Origin: Corynebacterium aurimucosum ATCC 700975
GTDB lineage: Bacteria > Actinomycetota > Actinomycetes > Mycobacteriales > Mycobacteriaceae
NCBI RefSeq assembly: GCF_007672725.1
Contig: NZ_VDTC01000001.1
Location: 248,001 to 312,000, forward strand
DNA: 64,000 nt
Reading direction: 5' to 3'
In this document: in pieces, positions 18,230 to 30,590 of the stretch
Layout of the letters: the number at the start of each line of letters is the position of its first letter
Position numbering within the stretch: the stretch's first letter is position 1
Program-made: the position numbers and the translations under genes
Notes under the pieces: model-generated
Told to the model about the DNA's origin: nothing
Seen by the model: only the letters and a program-made list of their open reading frames with translations
Databases searched by the model: none

Positions 18230-19092
18230 TGTTGGAGTCAGCACTCGCCCACATTGCCCGGATTCAGCCGGCGCAGCTTCCCGACGTCTCCCTGCCCACT
18301 GTGCCCGATCTCACTGCTGCAGGGCCGCTAGCGGAAATCGCGCATGGGGATCCACGGGCGTTGTTAGACACTGCGCGCCAAGCCACTGAGGATCTCTCCA
18401 CCGCCCGCTCCGCTCTGGATGCTGCCCGCGGGCTCATCGCGGCGACAGTCAGGGACCTCATCGGTCTGGGCTTCGAGCTTCTCCAGCGCGGACTACCTAT
18501 CGCCCTCGGGTTGCTCATCCCGAATCCTGCAACACAGGCTGCGGCGCGTTCAGCATTGCAAGCCCTGGCCATGGAATACGTTGGCAAAGCGATGCTTCGC
18601 GTCAAGCAGCTGGCTGGGGAGCTCCTGCAGGCAGCAGCTCCCCTCATACCCATTGGCCAGCGTGCTGTTCGCCCCTCGGTGCGCGGCCCGCAGGAGGAAG
18701 GCGTGGTGCGCCACGCACTCACCGCGTCCTCCACCGCAAGCGAAGGAACCACGCAAGGGCAGGCTGCGGCACAGGCCGCTCTGTCCCAGGTGGGGACTCC
18801 CTATGGGTGGGGCGGTACCGGCAATGGCAGCTTTGATTGCTCTGGGTTGACGCAATGGGCTTGGCGCCAAGCGGGGGTGGAGCTGCCGCGCACCGCAGAA
18901 AGCCAGACCGTGGGCCGTCAGGTAAGCGCAGACGAACTGCAGCCCGGTGACCTCATCGTGTGGGATGGGCACGTGGCCATGTACTCCGGCGGCGGACAAA
19001 TGGTGGAAGCGGGCAGCCCTGTGCAAACCAATCCGCTGCGTACTAACAACATGGGGATGGCTTTCAAAGGGTTCTGGAGGCCTACAGGGTAG
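18229..19092 (+). CDS. NlpC/P60 peptidoglycan endopeptidase
   Basis: A 287-residue protein. Residues 1-150 are mostly helical, alanine/leucine-rich, and lack a recognisable Sec signal peptide. The C-terminal NlpC/P60 domain (about 180-285) has the catalytic C204 in FDCSGLTQW and H248 in DGHVAMY. Such enzymes cut within the cell-wall stem peptide. I took ATG 18229, which overlaps the stop of the helical gene; a longer frame from 18214 lacks a ribosome-binding site. The absence of a signal peptide, with a WXG100-like partner, raises the possibility of an unusual export route. Confidence 0.85.
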   Translation: MLESALAHIARIQPAQLPDVSLPTVPDLTAAGPLAEIAHGDPRALLDTARQATEDLSTARSALDAARGLIAATVRDLIGLGFELLQRGLPIALGLLIPNPATQAAARSALQALAMEYVGKAMLRVKQLAGELLQAAAPLIPIGQRAVRPSVRGPQEEGVVRHALTASSTASEGTTQGQAAAQAALSQVGTPYGWGGTGNGSFDCSGLTQWAWRQAGVELPRTAESQTVGRQVSADELQPGDLIVWDGHVAMYSGGGQMVEAGSPVQTNPLRTNNMGMAFKGFWRPTG

Positions 19093-19103
19093 ACTGTTTG
19101 CCC

Positions 19104-20342
19104 ATGAACACCCGCGCGATTGTACCCATCCAGCTCTCCCTTTCTGAGGGTGATTTTTATACCCTCTGGGCGCCGAAGTGGCGCCAGAATGGTTCCGAGT
19201 GGCAGGCCTTCCTCGGTGATGACGAGTCCGTCTTGCTCTTTAACACCGAAGCCGAGATGCTGTGCTTCCTCGAATCCGGTTCGAAGCACGACCTGCTCGA
19301 TCACCCAAAGTGGGAGGCTTTCAATTCCCAGGCGGCGGACCGCGTCGTTCCGGAGAAGAAGCACGTATACGACCTCATCGGCATGCCAAAGCACTTGGCT
19401 GGCCGCCCCAGCCACGAGAACGTGTCCACCGTCGCACGCTGCCTAGAAATTGCACACGCGCTGGCAGAGGTCGGGGCCGCGGAGCACACCGTTATTTTCT
19501 TCGCTTCGCATTCCATCTTGCGCAACCCCGCCCGCGGAGCCGATCACTATGCCGGTGACCAGGGTATGGGCGAATGGTCCGGCGTAGGCCGCGTTATTCA
19601 TAGCAACTGGCGTGAGGTCATCGAGGACCTCGACAAAGTAGTCAAGGTCATCCCTTCCTCCGATTTCAGCCAGGAGGCAACCGCGGATGCCGCTACCCGC
19701 ATCTCTGCCGCCAGCGAAGCCGCGGAAGAAGCACGCAAGAAGGCCGAAGAAGAACGCGAGGCGGCAGCGAAATCCGCCGATCCCTACGACAATTCCCCGT
19801 GGGCAGCCGCAGGCATCGACCCGATTAAGATCACCGCCAACCAGCGAACGGTCTACACCCTGCGCACCTACCTCAACGGCAAGCCGGTGTTCCTGGGCAA
19901 GTGGGGCGAGATCTTCACCTTCCCCAGCTCCAAGGTGCTCGTGCGCTGGATCATGGAGAACGACGACCATGACCTAGCAAAGGTCTCCACCTGGGAGGAG
20001 GTCGTTGCCGCGGCGAACGCGGGCGAGCTCGAGGTCACCGTCCACCCGGATAACCAGTACACCTTCAATGGCATCGTGCGCGACATTGAAAAGGGCCCGG
20101 AGGCCGTCGATACGGATCAGATGAGCCGCTGCTACGAAGTCTGCGCCGATGCCGCCGACTGGGCCGGTGATGACTCCATCAACTCTTATATGCTGCAGAA
20201 CCCGCGCTTCCAGGACTACCTGGGCTACATGCTCGGCTCCACTGAGCACGCGGGCTACGTGCCCTCCAAGCCCTACACCGAGCACGCGGAGTCCTGGAAG
20301 GGCCTGGAGGAAATGCTGACGAAGCGTTTCTCCCGCTTCTAG
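19104..20342 (+). CDS. conserved corynebacterial protein of unknown function
   Basis: A 412-residue soluble protein that I do not recognise as an enzyme. It seems to have two related halves: each carries a stretch about a 'tab' of strands with YTLWAPKW or YTLRTYLNG followed by FLG(D/K) and then a loaded-value segment (SVLLFNTEAEMLCFLE; TFPSSKVLVRWIME). They are joined by a charged coiled-coil linker at about 200-226 (EEARKKAEEEREAAAK). TAGACT at 19090-19095 stands 8 nt before ATG 19104, so the transcript is probably leaderless. The internal repeat suggests duplication of a small domain. Confidence 0.75.
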   Translation: MNTRAIVPIQLSLSEGDFYTLWAPKWRQNGSEWQAFLGDDESVLLFNTEAEMLCFLESGSKHDLLDHPKWEAFNSQAADRVVPEKKHVYDLIGMPKHLAGRPSHENVSTVARCLEIAHALAEVGAAEHTVIFFASHSILRNPARGADHYAGDQGMGEWSGVGRVIHSNWREVIEDLDKVVKVIPSSDFSQEATADAATRISAASEAAEEARKKAEEEREAAAKSADPYDNSPWAAAGIDPIKITANQRTVYTLRTYLNGKPVFLGKWGEIFTFPSSKVLVRWIMENDDHDLAKVSTWEEVVAAANAGELEVTVHPDNQYTFNGIVRDIEKGPEAVDTDQMSRCYEVCADAADWAGDDSINSYMLQNPRFQDYLGYMLGSTEHAGYVPSKPYTEHAESWKGLEEMLTKRFSRF

Positions 20343-20345
20343 CTT

Positions 20346-21230
20346 CTACTCGGAAGACTCGCTGTCTTCTTCCGCATCGGAATCGCTCATTTCTGAAGCG
20401 TCTTCCGCGAATTCCGGATCCGCCAGTTCCTCATAGGCGGGCAGGATCTCCTGCTCGATGAGGCGCTGGCGGTCTTCTTCGCTAGCAAAGGAATTCTCAA
20501 TGGCCTTGATGGTGAGGTCAAAGAACTCCTCGAGGCCATAGCCGAAGGTCTCGCTCAGGGCGAGGAAGACATCGCTGAGCTTCTCGCCCGCCACCGTGCA
20601 GGTAAAGCCGAGCTGCTGTAGCAGCGGCAGAGGGTGATCGGCCAGCTCCTCTGCGGGCAATTCCTCTAGCGGCGCAAAGGTCAGCGCGATGCGGCGATCC
20701 CGCACCCACGCAGAGGCCTTGCCCGGGCGAACGCCGTCAAGGTCGGCACCGAAATCATCGATGAGATCTGTTGCGTGAACCAGACGCGTCGCACCGGCGT
20801 GCACTGCCGCCACGGCATCCTCGTACGAAGCCACGTCCCGCTCCCAGGGAATGAAATTTTCACGCAGCTTCTCCGCTGCGGACAGCTCAGTCAGCGCTGC
20901 ACCGGCAACGGCCTCGCCGGCATCCCAGCTATTGGCCGCGCCCTCCACGATGATCCGCGCATCGATTCCGGGAACGTCCAGTCCTTCCTGCGCGGCGGCG
21001 AGGGCCTCGGCGGCGCCGAAAGGGAAAGCACTGGGGCGCAGGCGGAGCTCGGCGTAGACCACGTGGTCGTCGGCAAGCGCCTGCACAGCAGCGTGCGTGG
21101 CCGCGCGGAGCTCGTCCGGGGTGGATGCATCCGTGGGCAGCGGCGCCAACAGCGTTACTTTGGGCAGACGAGCGAAAATCTCGGCGCCGGAATCTTTGTT
21201 TTCAGGGCTAATCAGAGGTGCGTCATGCAT
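20346..21230 (-). CDS. adenosine-deaminase-like protein without visible catalytic residues
   Basis: The protein (294 residues) follows the adenosine deaminase fold pattern: LPKVTLLAPL where the family has LPKxELHxHL, VYAELRLRP for YxELRFxP, GATRLVHA for GATRIGHG, and IKAIENSFASEEDR near the end. The HxH metal ligands, the HAGE histidine and glutamate and the final DD pair are all replaced. It therefore should not bind zinc or deaminate. The C-terminus is a very acidic tail (SDSDAEEDSESSE). I chose ATG 21230 because TAGGAT lies 7 nt upstream on this strand, although ATG 21239 is also possible. Confidence 0.75.
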   Translation of the reverse strand: MHDAPLISPENKDSGAEIFARLPKVTLLAPLPTDASTPDELRAATHAAVQALADDHVVYAELRLRPSAFPFGAAEALAAAQEGLDVPGIDARIIVEGAANSWDAGEAVAGAALTELSAAEKLRENFIPWERDVASYEDAVAAVHAGATRLVHATDLIDDFGADLDGVRPGKASAWVRDRRIALTFAPLEELPAEELADHPLPLLQQLGFTCTVAGEKLSDVFLALSETFGYGLEEFFDLTIKAIENSFASEEDRQRLIEQEILPAYEELADPEFAEDASEMSDSDAEEDSESSE

Positions 21231-21269
21231 GAGGTTCATCCTAGGACGGGGTCTAGGATTAAGCACGCT

Positions 21270-22490
21270 ATGAAACATGTCCCCGCGCTCCTCACCGTCA
21301 TCGCTCTGGCCGCCACGCCGCCGGCGTTTGCAGAAGAGGAAGAGTCATCATCGCCCACGCGCACCACTGCGCCGGATACTGACTTGTGCCCGCATTCCCT
21401 CGTGCCTGAGGAGCCGACGACCACCTCGGAGCGGTTGGCTCCCGGCCAGGCAGCGCCCACTCCCCTGCCCGCGGTTGAGGGCGCGGCCTGCGGTGTCACC
21501 GCACCGCGCGGCTTTCGGGTCAATAAGGACGTCGTTGCCTCGGCGTGGATGCTCAGTGACCTGGACACCGGCGAGATCATCGCCATGAAGGACCCCAACG
21601 GGCGCTACCGCCCGGCCTCCATCATCAAAGCACTGTTAGCGCTCGTGGTCATCGAGGAGCTTCCCTTGGACCAACGCATCACCGCCACGCTTGACGACGC
21701 CTCCGTCGAAGGCTCCGCTGTCGGCCTCGGCCCGGATGGGGTCTATACCGTGGAGCAGCTCCTGCAGGGCCTTCTCATGGCCTCCGGCAACGATGCCGCA
21801 CACGCTCTCGCGCAGGCCATAGGCGGGGATGAGGAGGCGCTGGAGAAGGTCAACGCGAAGGCGAAGGAGATTGGCACGCGCTCGACGGTGGCGGCCAGCT
21901 ACTCCGGGCTGGACGCGGCGGGTATGTCGACGTCCGCGGCGGATATCTCGCTGATTTACCGCGCGGCTTTTGCCAACGACACCTTCGCGCGCATCGTCGA
22001 TACTGAGCACGTGGAGTTTCCCGGCTGGGGTGAGATGCCCGGTTATGAGCTGTGGAACGATAACGGGCTCTTCCTCAATGATCCGGATGGCATCGGCGGC
22101 AAGACCGGCTATACCGAGGACGCTCACCACACTTTCGTCGGTGCGATCAACCGCAATGGGCGCCGCCTCCAGGCGGTTCTCCTCGATACGACCGTTGAGC
22201 ATGGTTTCCGCGCCTGGGAGCAGGCGCAGATGCTTCTCGACGAATCTTCCGACGTCCAGCCCGGCGACGGCGTGGGGCAGCTCGATGATTTCGCGGCTGG
22301 GAGGCACGAGCCTTCGGAGTCGCAGGAGCCAAGCCCTGTGCCTACCGCGCCTTCTGCCACCGCCACCGCTGAGGCCCCGGCGGCGACGTCCTCCTTCGCG
22401 GACTCGCAGGGCTGGATCGGGTGGCTGGTGGCGGGCCTCGTCGCCCTCCTCGTGGTGGCGGTGGCTACTTTTTCACTACTTCGGCGTTAG
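21270..22490 (+). CDS. dacC: D-alanyl-D-alanine carboxypeptidase (membrane-anchored low-molecular-mass PBP)
   Basis: A 406-residue exported enzyme that trims the terminal D-alanine from peptidoglycan stem peptides. There is a signal peptide (residues 1-21, cleavage after AFA). The penicillin-binding motifs are complete: S117-I-I-K120, S172-G-N and K278-T-G. A proline/serine-rich linker (about 350-375) leads to a C-terminal transmembrane helix (about 381-403) ending in RR. A TAGGAT hexamer at 21254-21259 is the likely -10. The 3' end overlaps the convergent RDD gene by 26 bp. Confidence 0.9.
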   Translation: MKHVPALLTVIALAATPPAFAEEEESSSPTRTTAPDTDLCPHSLVPEEPTTTSERLAPGQAAPTPLPAVEGAACGVTAPRGFRVNKDVVASAWMLSDLDTGEIIAMKDPNGRYRPASIIKALLALVVIEELPLDQRITATLDDASVEGSAVGLGPDGVYTVEQLLQGLLMASGNDAAHALAQAIGGDEEALEKVNAKAKEIGTRSTVAASYSGLDAAGMSTSAADISLIYRAAFANDTFARIVDTEHVEFPGWGEMPGYELWNDNGLFLNDPDGIGGKTGYTEDAHHTFVGAINRNGRRLQAVLLDTTVEHGFRAWEQAQMLLDESSDVQPGDGVGQLDDFAAGRHEPSESQEPSPVPTAPSATATAEAPAATSSFADSQGWIGWLVAGLVALLVVAVATFSLLRR

Positions 22491-23205
22491 CCATGATGTC
22501 GTGCTGGCCGCGAAGCGCGTTCTTCGGGCCAATCGTGGTCACCACGTAGAGGGCTCCGAAGAAGGCAATGAGCGGGCCGACAAGCGGCACGAGGGAGGCC
22601 ACGCGCCACCAATTGCGTTTAAAGCTCTGCTGCCAGGTGAGCTTGTTGTGAGTGCTGACATCGCGCACTGTGTAGCCCGCAATCATCTTTGCAGGCGTTG
22701 CTCCCACGAGGACCTCGAAGCAGAGGTAGTAGGCCACCGTGATGATGCCGGTGATGCTGGTGAGCCAGACCTCATTGACGCTGGAGTTATACACCCCGAT
22801 GCTAACGAAGAGGGACGCACCGATCGCCGCAATGACGTAGTCGATAACGGCCAAGAGCACGCGGGTGCCGGGAGTTGCGCGCGGGGAGTCCTGAACGGGC
22901 GCATCAGGCGCAGGAGCATGGTGGTTCGCACCCCAGCGGCCGGTCGTGGCGTAATCATCCAGCTGCGCCCACGTGAGCCGAGCACCTGATTCCAGCATTT
23001 GGTCATAGCTTGCGCGGGAGGAAGGCTCGCAAAGAATGCGGGCGGCAACTGCGAGTTCCTCGCGCTCTGGGTTGTCGGAGAGGTAGCCGAGGCCTTCGAG
23101 GCGGGCGTCGGCAGCCGCCAGTTGCACGCCCAGCTCGCGTGAGGTCGCGCGCGAATCCAGGGTGAAGTGTTCGTACAGGTTCGGAGCGAAAGATACTGGA
23201 AGCAT
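22465..23205 (-). CDS. RDD-family membrane protein with J-domain-like N-terminus
   Basis: A 246-residue protein. The C-terminal half is an RDD module with three hydrophobic stretches (VLLAVIDYVIAAIGASLFV, WLTSITGIITVAYYLCFEVL, VPLVGPLIAFFGALYVVTTI). Residues 8-75 resemble a J domain by pattern: LYEHFTLDSRATSRELG at the start and AARILCEPSSRASYDQML at the end, but the HPD tripeptide is absent. Start ATG 23205 lies 4 bp after the stop of the YihY gene, so both are co-transcribed. Function unknown. Confidence 0.78.
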   Translation of the reverse strand: MLPVSFAPNLYEHFTLDSRATSRELGVQLAAADARLEGLGYLSDNPEREELAVAARILCEPSSRASYDQMLESGARLTWAQLDDYATTGRWGANHHAPAPDAPVQDSPRATPGTRVLLAVIDYVIAAIGASLFVSIGVYNSSVNEVWLTSITGIITVAYYLCFEVLVGATPAKMIAGYTVRDVSTHNKLTWQQSFKRNWWRVASLVPLVGPLIAFFGALYVVTTIGPKNALRGQHDIMANAEVVKK

Positions 23206-23209
23206 CGGC

Positions 23210-24292
23210 CTACTTTCGGCGCAGCAAGGCCCATGCGCCCGCGGCCGCCGCGCCGAGTGCGGCACCAGCACCCAAGGTCACGCCCGGGTTCGGGCCCCGG
23301 CGGATCTCATTGCGGACGCGGATAACCGCCTGATCCGGAACCGGCGGGACCATCAGCTCCAGGGATTCCTCGGTGGTGGCCGTCCACGCGGAAACATAGA
23401 GCACGACGCGCCACACCAGGTACATGACCACCATGAGGACGATCACCGGGCCAAACACGGCACCAGCCGGGTTTCCCGCCGCGGAGGACATGATGACGGT
23501 GGACAGCTGCTTGATGGCTTCAAAGAGCACCGCGCCGATGGCCGCGCCCATCAAGCCCGACTTGGTGGGCACCTTCGTGCGCGGCAGGAAGGCCACCATC
23601 CACCAGAAGACCAGGAAGTTAGCGATAAGACCAATCACGATTCCGGCGATAACAAGCACCGCTCCCATGCCAGGGAAGGACTCGATGCCGACCCACTCGA
23701 AGATCTTTTGGGTCAGCCCGGAGGAACCCGCTGCCGTCACGCCGAAGGCGATGATCATGGCCACGAGCAGGCCAATGAGGCCCAGCAGGTCGCTGAGCTT
23801 CTTGGTGACAAAATTGCCCGGGGCATCAGTCGGATCCTGCATCCACATCGCTGAAATACCAATGCGCAGATTATTCATCCACCCCAGCCCGGACCACAGG
23901 GTGGTCAGGCCACCGATGCCGTACATTGCGCCGCGCTGCTCAATCGCGGTGTGCAGGAGCTCCGTGATCGAATTACCCAGATCGCCCGATACGGCATTGG
24001 TGATCTGCTCCTCCAGCTGCTGCATGAGGTCGGGGCGGTTCGCCAGCACGGTCGCGGCGGCGGCCACGGTGAGCATGAAGATGGGAAAGAGAGCTAGAAC
24101 CGAGAAATACGTAATTCCGGCCGCGAACTGGTTGCCGCCTTGGCTACCGTAGCGGTCCAGCATCTTCATAATGTGGTCGATGAAGCCGGACTTCTCACGG
24201 ACTTTGTCTACCGCGCCCGGTTCATCGGCGTGAGCTCGCTCAATGCCGTAGTCATCGGTCTTCTTCTCATCAGGTCGAGTCGTTGGCGCCAC
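23210..24292 (-). CDS. YihY/BrkB-family inner-membrane protein
   Basis: A 360-residue protein with about six transmembrane helices between residues 55 and 315; the first is ITYFSVLALFPIFMLTVAAA. The YihY/BrkB pattern is clear (GGNQFAAGITYFSVLALFP, LTTLWSGLGWMNNL). The tail is glycine/alanine-rich and ends in basic residues. It starts with GTG 24292 behind AAGGGG. Members were once thought to be RNase BN, which is now regarded as wrong; their function is not settled. Confidence 0.88.
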   Translation of the reverse strand: MAPTTRPDEKKTDDYGIERAHADEPGAVDKVREKSGFIDHIMKMLDRYGSQGGNQFAAGITYFSVLALFPIFMLTVAAAATVLANRPDLMQQLEEQITNAVSGDLGNSITELLHTAIEQRGAMYGIGGLTTLWSGLGWMNNLRIGISAMWMQDPTDAPGNFVTKKLSDLLGLIGLLVAMIIAFGVTAAGSSGLTQKIFEWVGIESFPGMGAVLVIAGIVIGLIANFLVFWWMVAFLPRTKVPTKSGLMGAAIGAVLFEAIKQLSTVIMSSAAGNPAGAVFGPVIVLMVVMYLVWRVVLYVSAWTATTEESLELMVPPVPDQAVIRVRNEIRRGPNPGVTLGAGAALGAAAAGAWALLRRK

Positions 24293-24354
24293 TGGCGTTC
24301 CCCTTAAAAGTTAATTACAGAAACCTCTACACAGTCTTCATCATGCTAGCCAAC

Positions 24355-25437
<1,083 letters not shown>

Positions 25438-25629
25438 TTAAATCTTGCGGGAGGTCGGGCTAATAACGTCCATCATGACGGCGAAACCGGCCACCATGAA
25501 CGCGCCGCCAACGCCCTGGAGGACGATCGGGCCAAGGAAGGCAAAGGACGGTCCGACGATGGTCCACCACCAGATACCCAGGGCAAGCAGAATAGCGCCG
25601 AGGACAAAGTAGATGATTGCGCGGGTCAT
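25438..25629 (-). CDS. small two-helix membrane protein
   Basis: A 63-residue protein with two hydrophobic helices (AIIYFVLGAILLALGIWWW and IVLQGVGGAFMVAGFAVMM). AGGAG lies 6 nt before ATG 25629; an ATG two codons earlier abuts that site and is less likely. It stands between trpS and xthA on the same strand. No function can be assigned. Confidence 0.7.
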   Translation of the reverse strand: MTRAIIYFVLGAILLALGIWWWTIVGPSFAFLGPIVLQGVGGAFMVAGFAVMMDVISPTSRKI

Positions 25630-25694
25630 GAGCATCTCCTGCGAAATAGAAAAGGACGTTAAGACGGGATTATCGTACCACTACTTGGAGTGGG

Positions 25695-26594
25695 CTACTT
25701 GTACTCGACCAGAAGCGGAGAGTGATCAGACCAGCGCTCCTCCACCGTCGGCGCCTTCTCCACCCAGGTGCGCTGCGCGCGCTCCAGCATGGCCTTCGTG
25801 GCCGCCTGGTAGTCAATGCGCCATCCGGCATCGTTGTTGAAAGCCTGGCCACGGTAGGTCCACCACGTGTAGGGGCCATCCGCCGCCGGGTGCAGGCGCC
25901 TGGCGACGTCAAACCACTGCGGATCCTTGGCCGCCTCCCAGGCAGTCTTGGTTTCGTAGTCCACCACGCCGAGCCAGTCCCCCAGCCCCTTCTTGTCCTG
26001 CGGCTGCTCATCCGGGAAAGAACCGAACACGCGGTCCATGAAGGCGCGCTCCTCCGGCAGGTGGCCGGACTTTTTCTCGTTGGCCTTATTGTTCTTCAGG
26101 TCCTGGGCACGGTGGCAGATGTTCCAGTCACCGCCAATAACGGCCTCCGGGTAAGTTGCAGCCATCTCATCCAGAACGTCAGAGAACTCATCCAAGAAGA
26201 GGTATTTCTCATCCTGCTTCGGGGAATCGGTATCGCCGGAAGGCAAGTACAGCGAAGCCACCCGCACGCCTTCCACGGTGGCTGCGATGAAGCGGCCGGA
26301 TTCAGCGAAGGAGCCGAAGCCCACGGAGACGTCGCCAAGCGCGTGCTTCGATAGGATTCCCACGCCCGCGCGGCCCTTAGCGGCAGATTCGGCCTGTACC
26401 AGGTTCCATCCGGCCTCCAGAGCCGGGGCCAAGGCCTTCTGGGTCTGCTCGGGGTTGGCGCGCACCTCCTGCATGAGGACGACGTCGGCCGGTGTGGTCT
26501 CCAGCCACGCGTTCATGCCTGGGTTGTTCTCATTGCGCTGTTTGCAAGCCGCGCGGATGCCGTTGACGTTGACGGAGGCGATGGTGAAACTCAT
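25695..26594 (-). CDS. xthA: exodeoxyribonuclease III
   Basis: AP endonuclease/3'-exonuclease of base-excision repair; 299 residues. The endonuclease/exonuclease/phosphatase motifs are IASVNVNGIRAA, LMQEVRA (metal-binding E), GGDWNICH, and the terminal WSDHSPLLVEY. ATG 26594 is preceded by TAGACT at 26602-26607 with a 7-nt gap, so it is likely leaderless. That -10 lies in the last bases of the upstream MFS gene. Confidence 0.94.
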   Translation of the reverse strand: MSFTIASVNVNGIRAACKQRNENNPGMNAWLETTPADVVLMQEVRANPEQTQKALAPALEAGWNLVQAESAAKGRAGVGILSKHALGDVSVGFGSFAESGRFIAATVEGVRVASLYLPSGDTDSPKQDEKYLFLDEFSDVLDEMAATYPEAVIGGDWNICHRAQDLKNNKANEKKSGHLPEERAFMDRVFGSFPDEQPQDKKGLGDWLGVVDYETKTAWEAAKDPQWFDVARRLHPAADGPYTWWTYRGQAFNNDAGWRIDYQAATKAMLERAQRTWVEKAPTVEERWSDHSPLLVEYK

Positions 26595-26604
26595 GCCGGA
26601 CAGT

Positions 26605-27855
26605 CTAACTCTGTTCAATAATCTTCACGGAAGGGGCTAGACGGCGCTTGTCCCACATTGTGACAACCCAGGTGAGACAGCCTGCCACCGCCAGGCCCGC
26701 ACCGGCCAGCGCGGTGGAGTTATAGGAGTAGCCCGCGCCCACGACTGCGCCGCCGATGGCCGCGCCCGCCGCATTGGCGATGTTGAGGGCGGACTGGTTC
26801 AATGCCGCCGCGAGGGTCTGCGCATCCCCCGCCACGTTGACCAAGCGCAGCTGCAACGACGGCACAAGGATGGAGCCGAAGAAGGCCAAGACGCCAAAGA
26901 CAATCGTGCCCGCCCACGCGCTGTGCGCCACGAAGTAGAAGGTCACCGACACACTAACCATGCAGATAAGGGCAAAAATGATGCCGAATTCCAGGTTACG
27001 GTCCGCCAACCAGCCACCGGCGACGTTGCCTGTCGTCATGCCGATGCCATAGGCCATGAGCACAATCCACGTGTGGCTCGGGTCCATGCCGGCGACGTCC
27101 GTCATGGTCCACGTGATGTAGGTGTAGACGGCGAACATGCCGCCGAAGCCAACGGTGCCAAGGAAGACGGTGAGCAGAACCTGGCTGTTTTTCAGCGCGC
27201 CAAGCTCAGTAAACATATCCGTTTGCGGCATGCGCGTCATGTGCGGGAAGAGGAAAAAGAGCAGGATCATCGTCAGCCCCGCAATGGCCACGACCAAAAA
27301 GTACGCCGCATGCCAGCCCAATCCTTGGCCTAGGGCCTGGGCCGCGGGCACACCGATCACGGTGGCGATGGACAGACCCATGCCTACCATCGACATGGCA
27401 AAACCTTGGCGGCCAGGAGGTGCCATCGAGACCGCCGCCAGGTTAGCTACGGAGAAGTACGCGCCGTGCGGCAGGCCAGCGATGAAGCGCGCCACCAGCA
27501 GAACTCCGTAGTTCGGGGCCAAGGCCGTGAGCAGGTTGCCCACGAGCAAGAAACCAATAAGCAGGATAATGAGGCGGCGGCGTGGGAGCTTGCCCGTGAG
27601 TGCAGCGATGACCGGCGCGCCCACGACAACGCCGAGTGCATAGACGGAGATGACTACCGACGCCGTGTCTTCCGTAATCCCGAAATCATCCGCGATGAGC
27701 GGTAGCAGGCCCATCGAGGTGAACTCCGTGGTACCGATGGCGAAGGCACCCAGCGCCATGGCGATCATGACGATGGTGCGGCGGGTTGAGGAGATTTCCG
27801 TTTGGCGCGGGACGGGACGGCGTTGGATGCGGGGAGCGGAGTGCGGGAGATTCAC
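26605..27855 (-). CDS. MFS transporter, DHA1 / arabinose-efflux-like
   Basis: A 416-residue major-facilitator protein with twelve predicted helices. AIGTTEFTSMGLLPLIADD near the first helix and GKLPRRRLIILLIG after the second are typical of the AraJ/YdhP group of drug or sugar exporters. It starts with GTG 27855, 8 nt after TAAGGT at 27864-27869, again without a ribosome-binding site. The stop is 10 bp before the xthA start. The substrate is unknown. Confidence 0.88.
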   Translation of the reverse strand: MNLPHSAPRIQRRPVPRQTEISSTRRTIVMIAMALGAFAIGTTEFTSMGLLPLIADDFGITEDTASVVISVYALGVVVGAPVIAALTGKLPRRRLIILLIGFLLVGNLLTALAPNYGVLLVARFIAGLPHGAYFSVANLAAVSMAPPGRQGFAMSMVGMGLSIATVIGVPAAQALGQGLGWHAAYFLVVAIAGLTMILLFFLFPHMTRMPQTDMFTELGALKNSQVLLTVFLGTVGFGGMFAVYTYITWTMTDVAGMDPSHTWIVLMAYGIGMTTGNVAGGWLADRNLEFGIIFALICMVSVSVTFYFVAHSAWAGTIVFGVLAFFGSILVPSLQLRLVNVAGDAQTLAAALNQSALNIANAAGAAIGGAVVGAGYSYNSTALAGAGLAVAGCLTWVVTMWDKRRLAPSVKIIEQS

Positions 27856-27990
27856 GTGCGCGTACCTTAGTCCCTTTCCCGCGCGCAGACGAGAAGGCCC
27901 TAGCGATCACACAGCCCCGCCCCGCTGGTGGCGCGAGTCACAGGGGGACCGGCACCGCGAGAAAATAAGACAGGTATCCTGTGAGGTTGA

Positions 27991-30201
<2,211 letters not shown>

Positions 30202-30590
30202 CTCCCCGCTTCTCCTCTAGCCCCGACGTCTTAAGCCAGGGCTAGCCACCACAAAGGCTCGATCCACGATGAGTGGGTCGAGCCTTTTCTTGCTTCATTA
30301 ACCACAAACAGGCCTAAAACAGCACTCCGCGACGCTATTTTTACCCGTTGAGCTGCGAAGACTTTTTCTTGACTGTTTCTTGCTTCTCGCGCCTTATCTC
30401 GCGAATTTCTCGCCCTTTTCATGCCGAGGACCCCAGTTAGTTAAAAAGTTTTTCAATACCTGGGAACCGAGAAACCCTCGCCTCCGACTACTAGTGCAGT
30501 TGATATCAGCACCTGTCCATCGCCCCTCCTGAACGCCCCGCGAACGTTCAACAGGGGCCCTAATCGATAGACCCCGAAAGAGCACTACTT
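30202..30590. other. icd-PepSY intergenic region
   Basis: 389 bp without a gene. It begins with the icd terminator. The remainder holds an imperfect AT-rich inverted repeat (CCCAG...AAAAAGTTTTT...CTGGG at about 30432-30465), which could be an operator for the PepSY gene. No DtxR-type box is visible. No further feature is seen. Confidence 0.5.
30253..30290 (+). terminator. intrinsic terminator of icd
   Basis: AAAGGCTCGA at 30253-30262 pairs perfectly with TCGAGCCTTT at 30278-30287, and CCAC/GTGG (plus a wobble pair) extends the stem to 15 bp around a GATGA loop. A T-rich tail (TTTTCTTGCTT) follows. Confidence 0.9.
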
